Below, one piece after another: positions 16,845 through 25,917 of a stretch of 64,000 bases of DNA (position 1 is the first letter of the stretch; the number at the start of each line of letters is the position of its first letter). Location: the NCBI RefSeq assembly GCF_025515275.1, contig NZ_JAOPFU010000020.1, positions 1 through 64,000 of the forward strand. Reading direction: 5' to 3'. The position numbers were made by a program, and so were the translations under genes. The stretch comes from Catenovulum sp. 2E275. Lineage in GTDB: Bacteria > Pseudomonadota > Gammaproteobacteria > Enterobacterales > Alteromonadaceae. Below the pieces are notes generated by a model. The model was given only the letters and a program-made list of their open reading frames with translations. It made no database searches and had not been told where the DNA came from.

Positions 16845-19800
16845 ATGCGATTAAAACAAATAAAACTGGCTGGCTTTAAATCTTTTGTTGATCCAACTAC
16901 AGTGCCTTTTCCTGCTCAGATGACGGCTATTGTTGGACCAAATGGATGCGGTAAATCTAATATTATTGATGCGGTTCGCTGGGTGCTGGGCGAAAGCTCG
17001 GCCAAAAATTTGCGTGGCGATGCCATGACTGACGTTATTTTTAACGGCTCCAGCGCTCGCAAACCCGTTTCTCAAGCCAGTATTGAACTTATTTTTGATA
17101 ATAGCTCAGGTCGTTTAGATGGCGAATATGCCAAATATAATGAAATTGCGGTTAAACGCAGTGTTAATCGAGATCCGACCGCTCAATATTATTTAAACGG
17201 CAATAAATGTCGTAAAAAAGATATTACGGATTTATTTTTAGGCACGGGTTTGGGGCCTAGGTCATATTCTATTATTGAGCAAGGCATGATCTCTCGGCTC
17301 ATTGAATCCAAACCTCAGGATTTAAGGCTGTTTATTGAAGAAGCTGCCGGTATTTCAAAATATAAAGAGAGACGACGAGAAACAGAAAATCGAATTCGTC
17401 ATACCCGAGAAAACCTTGAAAGACTAGAAGATGTAATTAGCGAGCTACAACAGCAGCTTGAAAAATTACAACGTCAGGCCGCTGCGGCAAAGCGCTATAA
17501 AGATTTAAAACAAAAAGAACGCCAATACAAAGCTGAGCTGAATGTTTTAAAGTGGCAACGATTAAGTGCTCAAGCCGATCAACTCAATGGCAAAATTAAT
17601 CAACTTGAACTTGAATTAGAACAATTAATGTCGAGTCAGCGCGGTGATGAAAACCGGTTAAATCAACTTAAAATTGAGCAGTTTCAGGCAAGGCAAAAAG
17701 TTGAAGATATCACCCAAACCTTATTTAAACATGCTCAGGAAATCAGCCGGGCAGAGCAAAATTTGGTGCATTTAAAAGCGCAAAAAACTCAGTTAATTCA
17801 ACAACAAAATAAAAATGTATCAGAGCTGAATCAGCTTCAGGATGAAATTAGGCTAGGGGAATTAAACTTAGCGCAAAGCCAGCAAGCATTAGTGGAACTT
17901 GAGCCTGAGTTAGAGTTTTGTCATCAAACATTAGCAGAGCTTGAGCATAATATTATTTTAGCTGAGCAAACTTATAATCAGGCAAATCAACTTTGGTCTG
18001 AGCAGTCTAAACATTTTTATCAGGTACAAACCCAACTCAGCAGCCAGCAGCAATCGTATCAGGCAATTGAGCAAAAGTTGATAAGCGAAAAACAGCGTTT
18101 AGATGTCAGTAAAAGCAGGTTTACAAATTTAACGCAACAACAGCAAAGTGGTCACCTTGAACAAATTTCAGAAGAAAAGAGTATTGCGCAAGCTCGCTTC
18201 GAAGCAATACAGGAACAAATTACACAGACGCAAGATCAACTACAGACTGATTTGTCTAATGGCAGAACAAAACAGCGACAACTGCAACAATTAACCGGTG
18301 AGTTACAAAAACTCGATGGTCAAATTGCCTCATTAAATTTATTGATTACTAAACAAACCAAACAAAATCATGGTGAAATTAATCAATGGCTAAATCAGCA
18401 TAATATTTTGCAGCCAGACGAGTTATTTCAAAAAATAGAAGTAGAACCAAACTGGGAATTAGCACTAGAAACGGTATTAGGCAATTGGCAAAAAGCGCTG
18501 TTAACTGAACACAGTTTACCTTTATTAGCCGAGCAAGCACCGCCACAAACTTTATATCTTGTTTCGCAAGATGATGCTTTAAACTTGGCAAGTAAAAGTT
18601 TTGAATTAACTGATGCATCCCAACATGCAAGTTTAGCGGAAAAGATAAATGCGCCAAAGGCGATTAAAACTATGCTGGCCCATATTGCGGCGGTGGATGA
18701 CGAGCAATCCTATAACCAAGTTGCCGAATTAATTAACTCAGCAGAACAAACGCAATTTAGCTCTGTTATCAATCCTAAAGGTAACTGGTACGGGCGCGGT
18801 TGGCAGGTTTTTTCAGCGCAAGAGCAGGATAATATTTTTGCACTTAAACAAGAGTTAGAGCAGCTTTATCAGGCGACAAATGTTTTGCAGCAGCAAATTG
18901 ACGATTTAGAACAAGCGCTTGAATTAAACCAACAAAATACTCAGCAATTAGAGCAAACCTTAGCCGAGAAAAATCAAAATTTACAGCAAACTCAACAGGC
19001 TTTATTTAGTTTACAGAGCCGTTATGACAGTGAAAAAAATAAAATAAATTACCAGCAGGAGCAGCAAATTCAACTTGAACAGGATATTGAAAATATTGAA
19101 GTTTCAATTGAAATGGATAGCGAAAAACTGCTGGATTTAGAAGCAGAAATTGAGTTAACCAGCCAAAAACTAGCTGAATTTGAAGATAATCATCAAGCCA
19201 ATGAAACCAATAAACAAGCTGCACAACACAAATTGTCAGACTTACAAAAGCAGCGAGAAAACCAGCAACAGCTTGAATATCAAAGCAAACTTAAACTAGA
19301 GCAGGCAAGGCATCAAATTCAAACACATCAGGTAAAACAAGATAATTATCAGCAAAAGTTAACTGAAATCATCCAAGATCAGGAAGAAATTGCAGAAAAG
19401 CTTGTCGAAATTGAAATGCCGCTAGAAACTGAGCAACAAAACGCACAGTTATTAATTGAACAAAAAGCACAAGCTGAGTTACAAAAAACTGAATTTGCCG
19501 ACAAACTGGCCGAGGTTGAGTTATTACTGGCAGAGATTGAAAAAGGCCAGCATGGTTTGTTTTCAAAGCAGCAAAATCTAAAAGATGAAATTAACCGTTT
19601 ACAGCTGGAACAGGAAGGCTTTAGAGTAAGAGCTCGCTCTGTTTTAGAGGTGTTAAACGATTTAAATACCAGTTTAAAACAGGTACTCGAAACGCTGGAT
19701 GAAAATGCCGAAGAAACCCTGTGGCAGCAAGAGTTAGATAAAACCACACAAGCAATTAATCGCTTAGGGGCTATTAATTTAGCTGCCATTGAAGAATATG

Positions 19801-20381
19801 AGCATCAAGCTGAGCGTAAACATTATTTAGATGCTCAGCATCAGGATTTAATTTCTGCGTTAACGACTTTGGAAGATGCGATCCGTAAAATTGATCGGGA
19901 AACTAAATCACGTTTTCGTGATACATTTGAAGCGGTTAACCAAGACTTGCAGCAGCTATTTCCTAAAGTATTTGGCGGTGGGGCAGCTTGGCTTGAATTA
20001 ACCGATGATGATTTATTGGAAACCGGCGTCACAATAATGGCTCGACCTCCGGGTAAACGAAATAGTACAATTCACTTACTTTCCGGTGGAGAAAAAGCGC
20101 TAACCGCATTATCATTGGTCTTTGCAATTTTCCGGCTGAATCCGGCACCATTTTGTATGCTGGATGAAGTAGATGCACCATTAGATGATGCGAATGTGGG
20201 AAGGTTTTGCCGTTTGGTGCAAGAAATGTCATCATCTGTGCAGTTTATTTTTATCTCACATAATAAAATCGCAATGGAAATGGCGACTCATTTAGTGGGC
20301 GTGACTATGCAAGAACCGGGTGTTTCGCGTATGGTTGCGGTAGATATAGATAAAGCAATTGAATTAGCTGAACTGGGCTAG
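16845..20381 (+). CDS. smc: Chromosome segregation ATPase SMC
   Basis: A 1178-residue SMC protein, full length for bacterial SMC. The N-terminal Walker A is GPNGCGKSN (residues 31-39); two long coiled coils flank a hinge at about residues 500-660; the C-terminal head carries the ABC signature LLSGGEKALTALSL and Walker B MLDEVDAPLDD. With ScpA and ScpB it compacts and segregates the chromosome. The presence of SMC rather than MukB sets this genome apart from Enterobacterales and Vibrio. No clear Shine-Dalgarno is seen before the ATG. zipA follows after 35 bases. Confidence 0.97.
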   Translation: MRLKQIKLAGFKSFVDPTTVPFPAQMTAIVGPNGCGKSNIIDAVRWVLGESSAKNLRGDAMTDVIFNGSSARKPVSQASIELIFDNSSGRLDGEYAKYNEIAVKRSVNRDPTAQYYLNGNKCRKKDITDLFLGTGLGPRSYSIIEQGMISRLIESKPQDLRLFIEEAAGISKYKERRRETENRIRHTRENLERLEDVISELQQQLEKLQRQAAAAKRYKDLKQKERQYKAELNVLKWQRLSAQADQLNGKINQLELELEQLMSSQRGDENRLNQLKIEQFQARQKVEDITQTLFKHAQEISRAEQNLVHLKAQKTQLIQQQNKNVSELNQLQDEIRLGELNLAQSQQALVELEPELEFCHQTLAELEHNIILAEQTYNQANQLWSEQSKHFYQVQTQLSSQQQSYQAIEQKLISEKQRLDVSKSRFTNLTQQQQSGHLEQISEEKSIAQARFEAIQEQITQTQDQLQTDLSNGRTKQRQLQQLTGELQKLDGQIASLNLLITKQTKQNHGEINQWLNQHNILQPDELFQKIEVEPNWELALETVLGNWQKALLTEHSLPLLAEQAPPQTLYLVSQDDALNLASKSFELTDASQHASLAEKINAPKAIKTMLAHIAAVDDEQSYNQVAELINSAEQTQFSSVINPKGNWYGRGWQVFSAQEQDNIFALKQELEQLYQATNVLQQQIDDLEQALELNQQNTQQLEQTLAEKNQNLQQTQQALFSLQSRYDSEKNKINYQQEQQIQLEQDIENIEVSIEMDSEKLLDLEAEIELTSQKLAEFEDNHQANETNKQAAQHKLSDLQKQRENQQQLEYQSKLKLEQARHQIQTHQVKQDNYQQKLTEIIQDQEEIAEKLVEIEMPLETEQQNAQLLIEQKAQAELQKTEFADKLAEVELLLAEIEKGQHGLFSKQQNLKDEINRLQLEQEGFRVRARSVLEVLNDLNTSLKQVLETLDENAEETLWQQELDKTTQAINRLGAINLAAIEEYEHQAERKHYLDAQHQDLISALTTLEDAIRKIDRETKSRFRDTFEAVNQDLQQLFPKVFGGGAAWLELTDDDLLETGVTIMARPPGKRNSTIHLLSGGEKALTALSLVFAIFRLNPAPFCMLDEVDAPLDDANVGRFCRLVQEMSSSVQFIFISHNKIAMEMATHLVGVTMQEPGVSRMVAVDIDKAIELAELG

Positions 20382-20416
20382 TTAAATAAAACAACTCAAA
20401 TAAAAATAGGTAAAAA

Positions 20417-21391
20417 ATGGCTGAAGAATTACGTATTGTTTTTATGGTGTTAGGCTTAATTGCCATTATAGCTTTAGTTGTACATGGTTTTTATACTGTA
20501 CGTAAAAATAAAAAGGCCGCCGAGCCTGATTATGAACCACAATCAGCACCGGAAGATGAGGTTGAATATGTGTCGAAAGCTCGGGTTGTTGGTCGCCGTG
20601 ACAGTGCAGAGCCATCAACTGCTGCAACAGCAAAGCTTGAAACTGAGGCTGACAGCAACTCATCTAATCCAAATAAAAAGTTTTCGTTAAAAGATGGAAT
20701 CAACCGGATTAAAACTGATAAACCGGTTGAAAAAGAAAGAGTTGAACCTGATTTTGGTGACACTCAACTGCAAATGAATTTACCGCAAGATGATTCAAGC
20801 ATTGAATCTTTTAATGCGGCTGATGAAGAAGTTGATATTTCTGAGCAATTATTAGAGCGCGAATCCGGGCTTGAGGAGCAGCCAGATTTATTGGAACAGG
20901 CTGAATCAGACAATAGCGCGGACATTGCAGAATCAGACTCTAAAGCACAAAATACCAGCGCTCAACCACAAGAAGTTTTAATTTTAAATGTAGTCGCTGC
21001 CGAAGGTCAGGTGATGTCTGGTGCGGTATTATTGCCAACCTTATTAACTTTAGGGTTTAAGTTTGGTGAATATAATATTTTCCATCGCCATGAAGATGAA
21101 TCTGGCGAGGGCGAAGTATTATTCAGCTTAGCTAATATGTTTAATCCGGGCACGTTTGATATTGATAATATTGAGCAATTTACGACTCAAGGGATTTCAT
21201 TATTTTTAAGCTTGCCGGTTGCCGCAGATTCCACCGCGACTTTTAATATGATGCATAACGCCGCGAAAAAAATTGCCGCAGAATTTGACGGGCAAGTGTT
21301 AGACGGCCAGCGCAATTTATTAACCCGCCAAACGTTACAACATTATGTTGAGCGTATTCGAGAGTTTGAGCGTAAGCAATTGTTAAGATAA
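20417..21391 (+). CDS. zipA: Cell division protein ZipA
   Basis: A 324-residue protein with one N-terminal membrane anchor (residues 5-25), a basic stretch, a long acidic Ser/Pro-poor linker (about 35-190) and a C-terminal FtsZ-binding domain (from ILNVVAAEGQVMSG). ZipA tethers FtsZ to the inner membrane. It follows smc, the usual order in non-enteric gammaproteobacteria, but the customary third gene ligA is missing here. A strong terminator lies 25 bases downstream. Confidence 0.94.
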   Translation: MAEELRIVFMVLGLIAIIALVVHGFYTVRKNKKAAEPDYEPQSAPEDEVEYVSKARVVGRRDSAEPSTAATAKLETEADSNSSNPNKKFSLKDGINRIKTDKPVEKERVEPDFGDTQLQMNLPQDDSSIESFNAADEEVDISEQLLERESGLEEQPDLLEQAESDNSADIAESDSKAQNTSAQPQEVLILNVVAAEGQVMSGAVLLPTLLTLGFKFGEYNIFHRHEDESGEGEVLFSLANMFNPGTFDIDNIEQFTTQGISLFLSLPVAADSTATFNMMHNAAKKIAAEFDGQVLDGQRNLLTRQTLQHYVERIREFERKQLLR

Positions 21392-21415
21392 CCCTGATAA
21401 CGCTTTTATTTTTAG

Positions 21416-21453
21416 AAAAAGGGCATAACGGTTTAGCTGTTATGCCCTTTTTT
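21416..21453 (+). terminator. Rho-independent terminator after zipA
   Basis: GGGCATAAC (21421-21429) pairs with GTTATGCCC (21439-21447), followed by six T's and preceded by five A's. Canonical terminator of the smc-zipA unit. Confidence 0.9.
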
Positions 21454-21471
21454 CATTTTTCTTCAATAAAA

Positions 21472-21500
21472 GTGTCACTTAATTTTCGGTTTATCGTCAT
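21472..21500 (+). promoter_or_regulatory. Possible Pho box upstream of the alkaline phosphatases
   Basis: GTGTCAC (21472-21478) and TCGTCAT (21494-21500) are Pho-box-like heptamers exactly 22 bases apart, as expected for two turns of PhoB repeats; the middle heptamer TTTTCGG matches poorly. An 8-bp dyad AAATGAGA/TCTCATTT follows at 21523-21543. Tentative. Confidence 0.35.
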
Positions 21501-21573
21501 ATCTGACTGTTAGTTTTTAAACAAATGAGATTGTGTCTCATTTTTAATTTAATGCCAACAACAGGAATGGACT

Positions 21574-23160
21574 ATGAAAATAAAACAAGTTGCGTCAGCC
21601 ATAGGGTTAACCCTTGCGCTTTCTGCTCATACATTTGCCAGTGTACTGCCAGACGCTCAATCACAAAGTGAATGGTATACCAGCGCTCAAACTAAGCTAT
21701 CAGACAAAGTTGCAGGCTCACAAACAGAAATCAAAACAAAAGCTAAAAACGTGATTTTATTTGTTGGTGATGGCATGGGGATTTCAACTTTAACTGCGGC
21801 ACGTATTTTAAAAGGTCAGTTGGACGGAAACTCGGGTGAAGAAGGTTATTTAAGCTTTGAGATGTTCCCGTACTCTGCACAGGTTAAAACTTATAATGTA
21901 GATGCACAAACCCCTGATTCTGCCGGTACGATGACAGCGATGATTTCAGGTGTAAAAACCGATGTTGGTGTGATTGGGGTAGACGAAGACATTGTCCGTG
22001 GTGATTGCTCAACTGTTGCCGGTAATGAATTAGTTACTGCCACAGAACTCGCTGAAATTAGAGGTTTAGCTACTGGTTTAGTTTCAACTGCACGTATTAC
22101 TCATGCGACCCCAGCGGCCACTTATGCAAAATCAGCAGACCGAAACTGGGAAGACGTTTCTGATATGTCAGAAACAGCTGTTACCGCTGGTTGTGAAGAT
22201 ATTGCCTCTCAATTAGTTAATTTTGAAAGTAATTTAGAAGCTCGTTTTGCGGGTGTAGATGTTGATGGCATTGACGTGGTTATGGGCGGTGGTCGTCGTC
22301 ACTTTTTACCAAAAGACGAAGCTTATAACTCAAATGATGCTGTAAGCTCAGTTGAGGGTGATCGCACTGATGGCCGTGATTTAACTGCTGAATGGCAACA
22401 ACAATATCCGCAAGGGGTTTATGTAACAGACCAAACCGGATTTGATGCGATTGCCGATGATACAACCAAAGTATTTGCTTTATTTAATGAATCTCACATG
22501 CAGTATGAAGCCGATCGAGCTAATGATGTGGCGGGTGAGCCATCATTATCTGCGATGACAACTAAAGCGATCGATGTATTAGCTAAAAATGAAAAAGGCT
22601 TTTTCTTAACGGTTGAATCTGGCCGTATTGATCATGCGCATCACGCAGGTAATGCTTATAACGCCTTAAGCGATACAATTGAACTGGCTAAAGCAGTGCA
22701 GGCTGCTTATGACAGTACAGATCCAGAAGAAACTTTAATTTTAGTAACAGCCGATCACAGCCATGTATTTACTATTGCTGGTTATCCAAAACGTGGTAAT
22801 CCTATTTTAGGTAAAGTGGTTGCTGTGGGTGAAGATACGCCTACACTGGCTAACGACGGCATGCCTTATACCACAGTTGGTTATGCAAATGGCTTAGGTT
22901 TTAGAGACTTAGGAGCAGAAACTGACGCAGATGCTGCTTATAATGAAGCTGCTGTAGCCGGGCGTATTAATTTAGACGGTGTTGATACACAAACACCGGG
23001 TTACCATCAGGAAGTTACCGTACCGCTTAGTTCTGAAACGCATGCTGGTGAAGATATTTCACTGCACGCCACAGGCCCAGGTGCTCATTTAGCTCAAGGT
23101 GTCATTGAGCAAAATGTTGTATTCCACATTATCGACCAAGCGCTAGAACTAACAGAATAA
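21574..23160 (+). CDS. Secreted alkaline phosphatase
   Basis: A 528-residue alkaline phosphatase of the PhoA superfamily with a Sec signal peptide (cleavage near residue 23). Metal and active-site motifs are intact: FVGDGMG (Asp66), the phosphorylated serine in TPDSAGT (Ser116), ESGRIDHAHHAGN, TADHSHVF and SETHAGED. It releases phosphate from organic esters in the periplasm or outside. GGAATG precedes the start. The gene is followed, with a one-base overlap, by a close paralogue, so this is a tandem duplication in one operon. Confidence 0.94.
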   Translation: MKIKQVASAIGLTLALSAHTFASVLPDAQSQSEWYTSAQTKLSDKVAGSQTEIKTKAKNVILFVGDGMGISTLTAARILKGQLDGNSGEEGYLSFEMFPYSAQVKTYNVDAQTPDSAGTMTAMISGVKTDVGVIGVDEDIVRGDCSTVAGNELVTATELAEIRGLATGLVSTARITHATPAATYAKSADRNWEDVSDMSETAVTAGCEDIASQLVNFESNLEARFAGVDVDGIDVVMGGGRRHFLPKDEAYNSNDAVSSVEGDRTDGRDLTAEWQQQYPQGVYVTDQTGFDAIADDTTKVFALFNESHMQYEADRANDVAGEPSLSAMTTKAIDVLAKNEKGFFLTVESGRIDHAHHAGNAYNALSDTIELAKAVQAAYDSTDPEETLILVTADHSHVFTIAGYPKRGNPILGKVVAVGEDTPTLANDGMPYTTVGYANGLGFRDLGAETDADAAYNEAAVAGRINLDGVDTQTPGYHQEVTVPLSSETHAGEDISLHATGPGAHLAQGVIEQNVVFHIIDQALELTE

Positions 23161-24971
23161 TGGTGACCAAAATGAATAAAATTAAATTACTTCCGCTGGC
23201 AATTTTAACCAGTTTAACGGGCTGTTCAATTGATTTTTCAACTGATTCAGACAACGAAACTTTAACAGTCGCAACTCAGTTAGAAGTTGGCTCAGAGCTA
23301 TGTATTAACGGTGGTACACAAACTTTATCTGGTGATGATACCAATGACAACGGCGAGTTAGATGCAGACGAAATTGAAGATACAAAGGTTGAATGTAATG
23401 CACCAGAAACGTCGTTATCTAGCGAGCAACTAGCCAGCTTAACCAATAATCAATGGTTTAAAGATGCACAGGCAAAAGTATCAAGCAGCCAGACAAATCG
23501 TGAAACAGTCGCAAAAGAATCAGGTAAAGCTAAAAATGTGATTCTTTTTGTGGGTGATGGTATGGGCGTTTCAACTGTGACGGCTGCGCGTATTTTTGCT
23601 GGTCAACTTAACGGTAAACAAGGTGAAGAGCACCAGTTAAGTTTTGAAATGATGCCATATTCAGGTTTTGCTAAAACCTATAACGTAGATGCACAAACGC
23701 CAGATTCAGCCGGTACGATGACAGCGATGATCTCAGGTGTAAAAACGGATGTTGGTGTCATTGGTGTTGCCGAAGGCGTTGAACGCGGCGATTGTGCTTC
23801 TGTAGACGGGCAAGAATTAGTAACCGCCTTAGAACTGGCTGAAATTGCCGGTAAATCAACCGGTATTGTAACAACGGCGCGTATTACTCATGCGACCCCT
23901 GCGGCCACTTATGCTAAATCACCGGACAGGAACTGGGAAGATAATGACGATATGCCACAAACTGCAATTGATGCAGGTTGTGAAGATATTGCAGCTCAGT
24001 TAGTTAACTTTGAAGCTAATTTAGAAGCCAGATTCAGCGGCTTAGATGTTAACGGGATTGAAGTGGTGATGGGCGGTGGTCGACGTCACTTTTTACCTAA
24101 AGATGCTGCGTTTAATTCAGCCGATGCGGTTAGCTCAGTTGAAGGTGATAGAACGGATAGCCGAGATTTAACGGCAGAGTGGCAAACTCAGTATCCGCAA
24201 GGTACTTATGTAATGGACAAAACCGGTTTTGATGCCATTGCAACAGATGCATCTAAAGTATTTGCTTTATTTAACGAGTCACACATGCAATACGAAGCTG
24301 ATCGAGCTAATGATATTGCCGGTGAGCCATCGTTATCTGAAATGACAGCTAAAGCGATTGATATTTTAGATAATAACGATAACGGATTTTTCTTAACCGT
24401 TGAATCGGGTCGTATTGATCACGCTCACCATGCCGGTAATGCTTATAACGCATTAAATGATACGGTTGAACTGGCTAAAGCAGTACAGGTTGCAATAGAT
24501 AATACCAATGCTGAAGAAACACTGATTATTGTCACAGCCGATCACAGCCATGTATTTACTATTGCTGGTTATCCTAAACGTGGTAATCCAATTTTAGGTA
24601 AAGTGGTTCCGGTTGGTTCTGATGAACCATCATTAGCTGACGATGGTATGCCTTACACTACTGTTGGCTATACAAACGGTTTAGGTTTCAGAGATTTAGG
24701 TGATGAAACGGATGCTGAAATGTCTTACTTAGAACCTGCTGTAACTGGCCGAGTAGATTTAACTGGCGTTGATACTCAAGCCCCAGGTTTCCATCAGGAA
24801 TCATTAGTACCACTTGGCTCAGAAACTCACGCTGGTGAAGATGTTGGTGTTTATGCAAGTGGCCCAGGTGCACATTTAGTAACAGGGACAAATGAGCAAA
24901 GCTTAATTTTCCATGTAATGGATTTTGCATCTGATTTAGTTTCGAGTGCTGATGCAGTCGTAACTGAATAA
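23160..24971 (+). CDS. Lipid-anchored alkaline phosphatase with extra N-terminal domain
   Basis: A 603-residue paralogue of the preceding enzyme, with the same catalytic motifs (FVGDGMG, TPDSAGT, IDHAHHAGN, TADHSHVF, ETHAGED). It differs in having a lipobox (LTGC, about residue 22) in place of a cleaved Sec signal, and a short inserted module between anchor and enzyme, with SELCINGGTQTL and DTNDNGELDADEIE, resembling the DUF7151-type repeat found on other surface lipoproteins; its acidic loop could bind calcium. A second ATG at 23172 is an equally good start. It overlaps the upstream stop by one base. Confidence 0.92.
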   Translation: MVTKMNKIKLLPLAILTSLTGCSIDFSTDSDNETLTVATQLEVGSELCINGGTQTLSGDDTNDNGELDADEIEDTKVECNAPETSLSSEQLASLTNNQWFKDAQAKVSSSQTNRETVAKESGKAKNVILFVGDGMGVSTVTAARIFAGQLNGKQGEEHQLSFEMMPYSGFAKTYNVDAQTPDSAGTMTAMISGVKTDVGVIGVAEGVERGDCASVDGQELVTALELAEIAGKSTGIVTTARITHATPAATYAKSPDRNWEDNDDMPQTAIDAGCEDIAAQLVNFEANLEARFSGLDVNGIEVVMGGGRRHFLPKDAAFNSADAVSSVEGDRTDSRDLTAEWQTQYPQGTYVMDKTGFDAIATDASKVFALFNESHMQYEADRANDIAGEPSLSEMTAKAIDILDNNDNGFFLTVESGRIDHAHHAGNAYNALNDTVELAKAVQVAIDNTNAEETLIIVTADHSHVFTIAGYPKRGNPILGKVVPVGSDEPSLADDGMPYTTVGYTNGLGFRDLGDETDAEMSYLEPAVTGRVDLTGVDTQAPGFHQESLVPLGSETHAGEDVGVYASGPGAHLVTGTNEQSLIFHVMDFASDLVSSADAVVTE

Positions 24972-24994
24972 TTATTTTTGGATTTTTGAAGAAG

Positions 24995-25028
24995 AATCAC
25001 CCGTGTTAACACGGGTGATTTTGTATTT
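24995..25028 (+). terminator. Terminator after the phosphatase pair
   Basis: A perfect 26-base palindrome (24995-25020) with a CACCCGTG/CACGGGTG stem, followed by a T-rich run. It ends the phosphatase operon. Confidence 0.8.
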
Positions 25029-25036
25029 TAAGTTTT

Positions 25037-25768
25037 GTGAGTGATACAGTGAAAAAATTAATTACAATTGCCGTGATGTTAGTCAGCAATCATCTTTATG
25101 CGAATACCAACTCTAGTTGTGTGCAGTCATCCAGCCAGATTAAAGCCCAGTACCAAATTACAGAAAGCCAGCAAAATCATCAACAAAGCCGCGAGCTAAC
25201 TTTATGGCGTAACGGTGAGCAAGTTGCGCATCAAAGCGATAACATAGTTGAGTTGTGGCAACATTTAAAAAATAATCAAATCAGACCCATTCGCTATTTT
25301 ACCGAACATAAACGTGGCATTGAGTATCAGCCGTCAGAAGTTACGGGTAAACAAAGCTGGAGTGCTAAATACCAATTATTAGACAAAAAACTGATTGATA
25401 AAATGAAATTAGTTTCTGAGCAAGGGCAGGGTTGTGATAAATCACAGTTGTTAGAATTTGCAGATAAAAACATTAAAATTAAAGTTAACTGGTTACCAGA
25501 ACTGCAATTAGCTCAATCTATTCAAATCAGCCAAGGGCAATATGCCAGAGAGATTAAACTGCTTTCAAAAAATACAGATAAAACTTTAATTAATCAACAA
25601 TTTAAACAGTGGGATTTATATCAAACTACAGATTATGCTGATGTCGGCGACAATGAAAATGATCCGTTTTTAGCCAAAATGATCAATCAAGGATTCATTG
25701 AGCATGGAGCAACCGGATTTTATAATCAAAACGGTGAAATGCTTCAGGGACATGGTCATCACCATTAA
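25037..25768 (+). CDS. Secreted protein of unknown function
   Basis: A protein of about 240 residues beginning with GTG (25037, or the GTG at 25049, which gives the better signal peptide MKKLITIAVMLVSNHLYA). The mature protein is rich in Gln and Lys, has two cysteines (C-V-Q near the new N-terminus and GQGCDK near 135) that could pair, and ends in GHGHHH, a possible metal-binding tail. I do not recognise the family. It starts just after the phosphatase terminator, so it has its own or read-through transcription; its location suggests but does not show a link with phosphate scavenging. Confidence 0.65.
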   Translation: MSDTVKKLITIAVMLVSNHLYANTNSSCVQSSSQIKAQYQITESQQNHQQSRELTLWRNGEQVAHQSDNIVELWQHLKNNQIRPIRYFTEHKRGIEYQPSEVTGKQSWSAKYQLLDKKLIDKMKLVSEQGQGCDKSQLLEFADKNIKIKVNWLPELQLAQSIQISQGQYAREIKLLSKNTDKTLINQQFKQWDLYQTTDYADVGDNENDPFLAKMINQGFIEHGATGFYNQNGEMLQGHGHHH

Positions 25769-25846
25769 CTAAGTTATTTATCCTTCTTTAAATTACATAG
25801 TTATATATAGAATACGATAGTTATCGGTTAAAAATATCCCAAATAA

Positions 25847-25875
25847 AAAAACAGCCTAAATCATAGGCTGTTTTT
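25847..25875. terminator. Bidirectional terminator
   Basis: AAAAACAGCCTA and TAGGCTGTTTTT form a perfect 12-bp stem with loop AATCA, between the converging secreted-protein and flavoprotein genes; both strands give a U-tract. Confidence 0.85.
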
Positions 25876-25917
25876 ACTCGAGTTTAATTGTTGCTTTATA
25901 AATTTTAGAAGCTCAGG

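Noticed and set aside
19379-19789. 136-codon antisense frame inside smc
   Set aside because: It mirrors the coiled-coil codons of smc, is Ser/Cys-rich, and has no ribosome site; a shadow frame.
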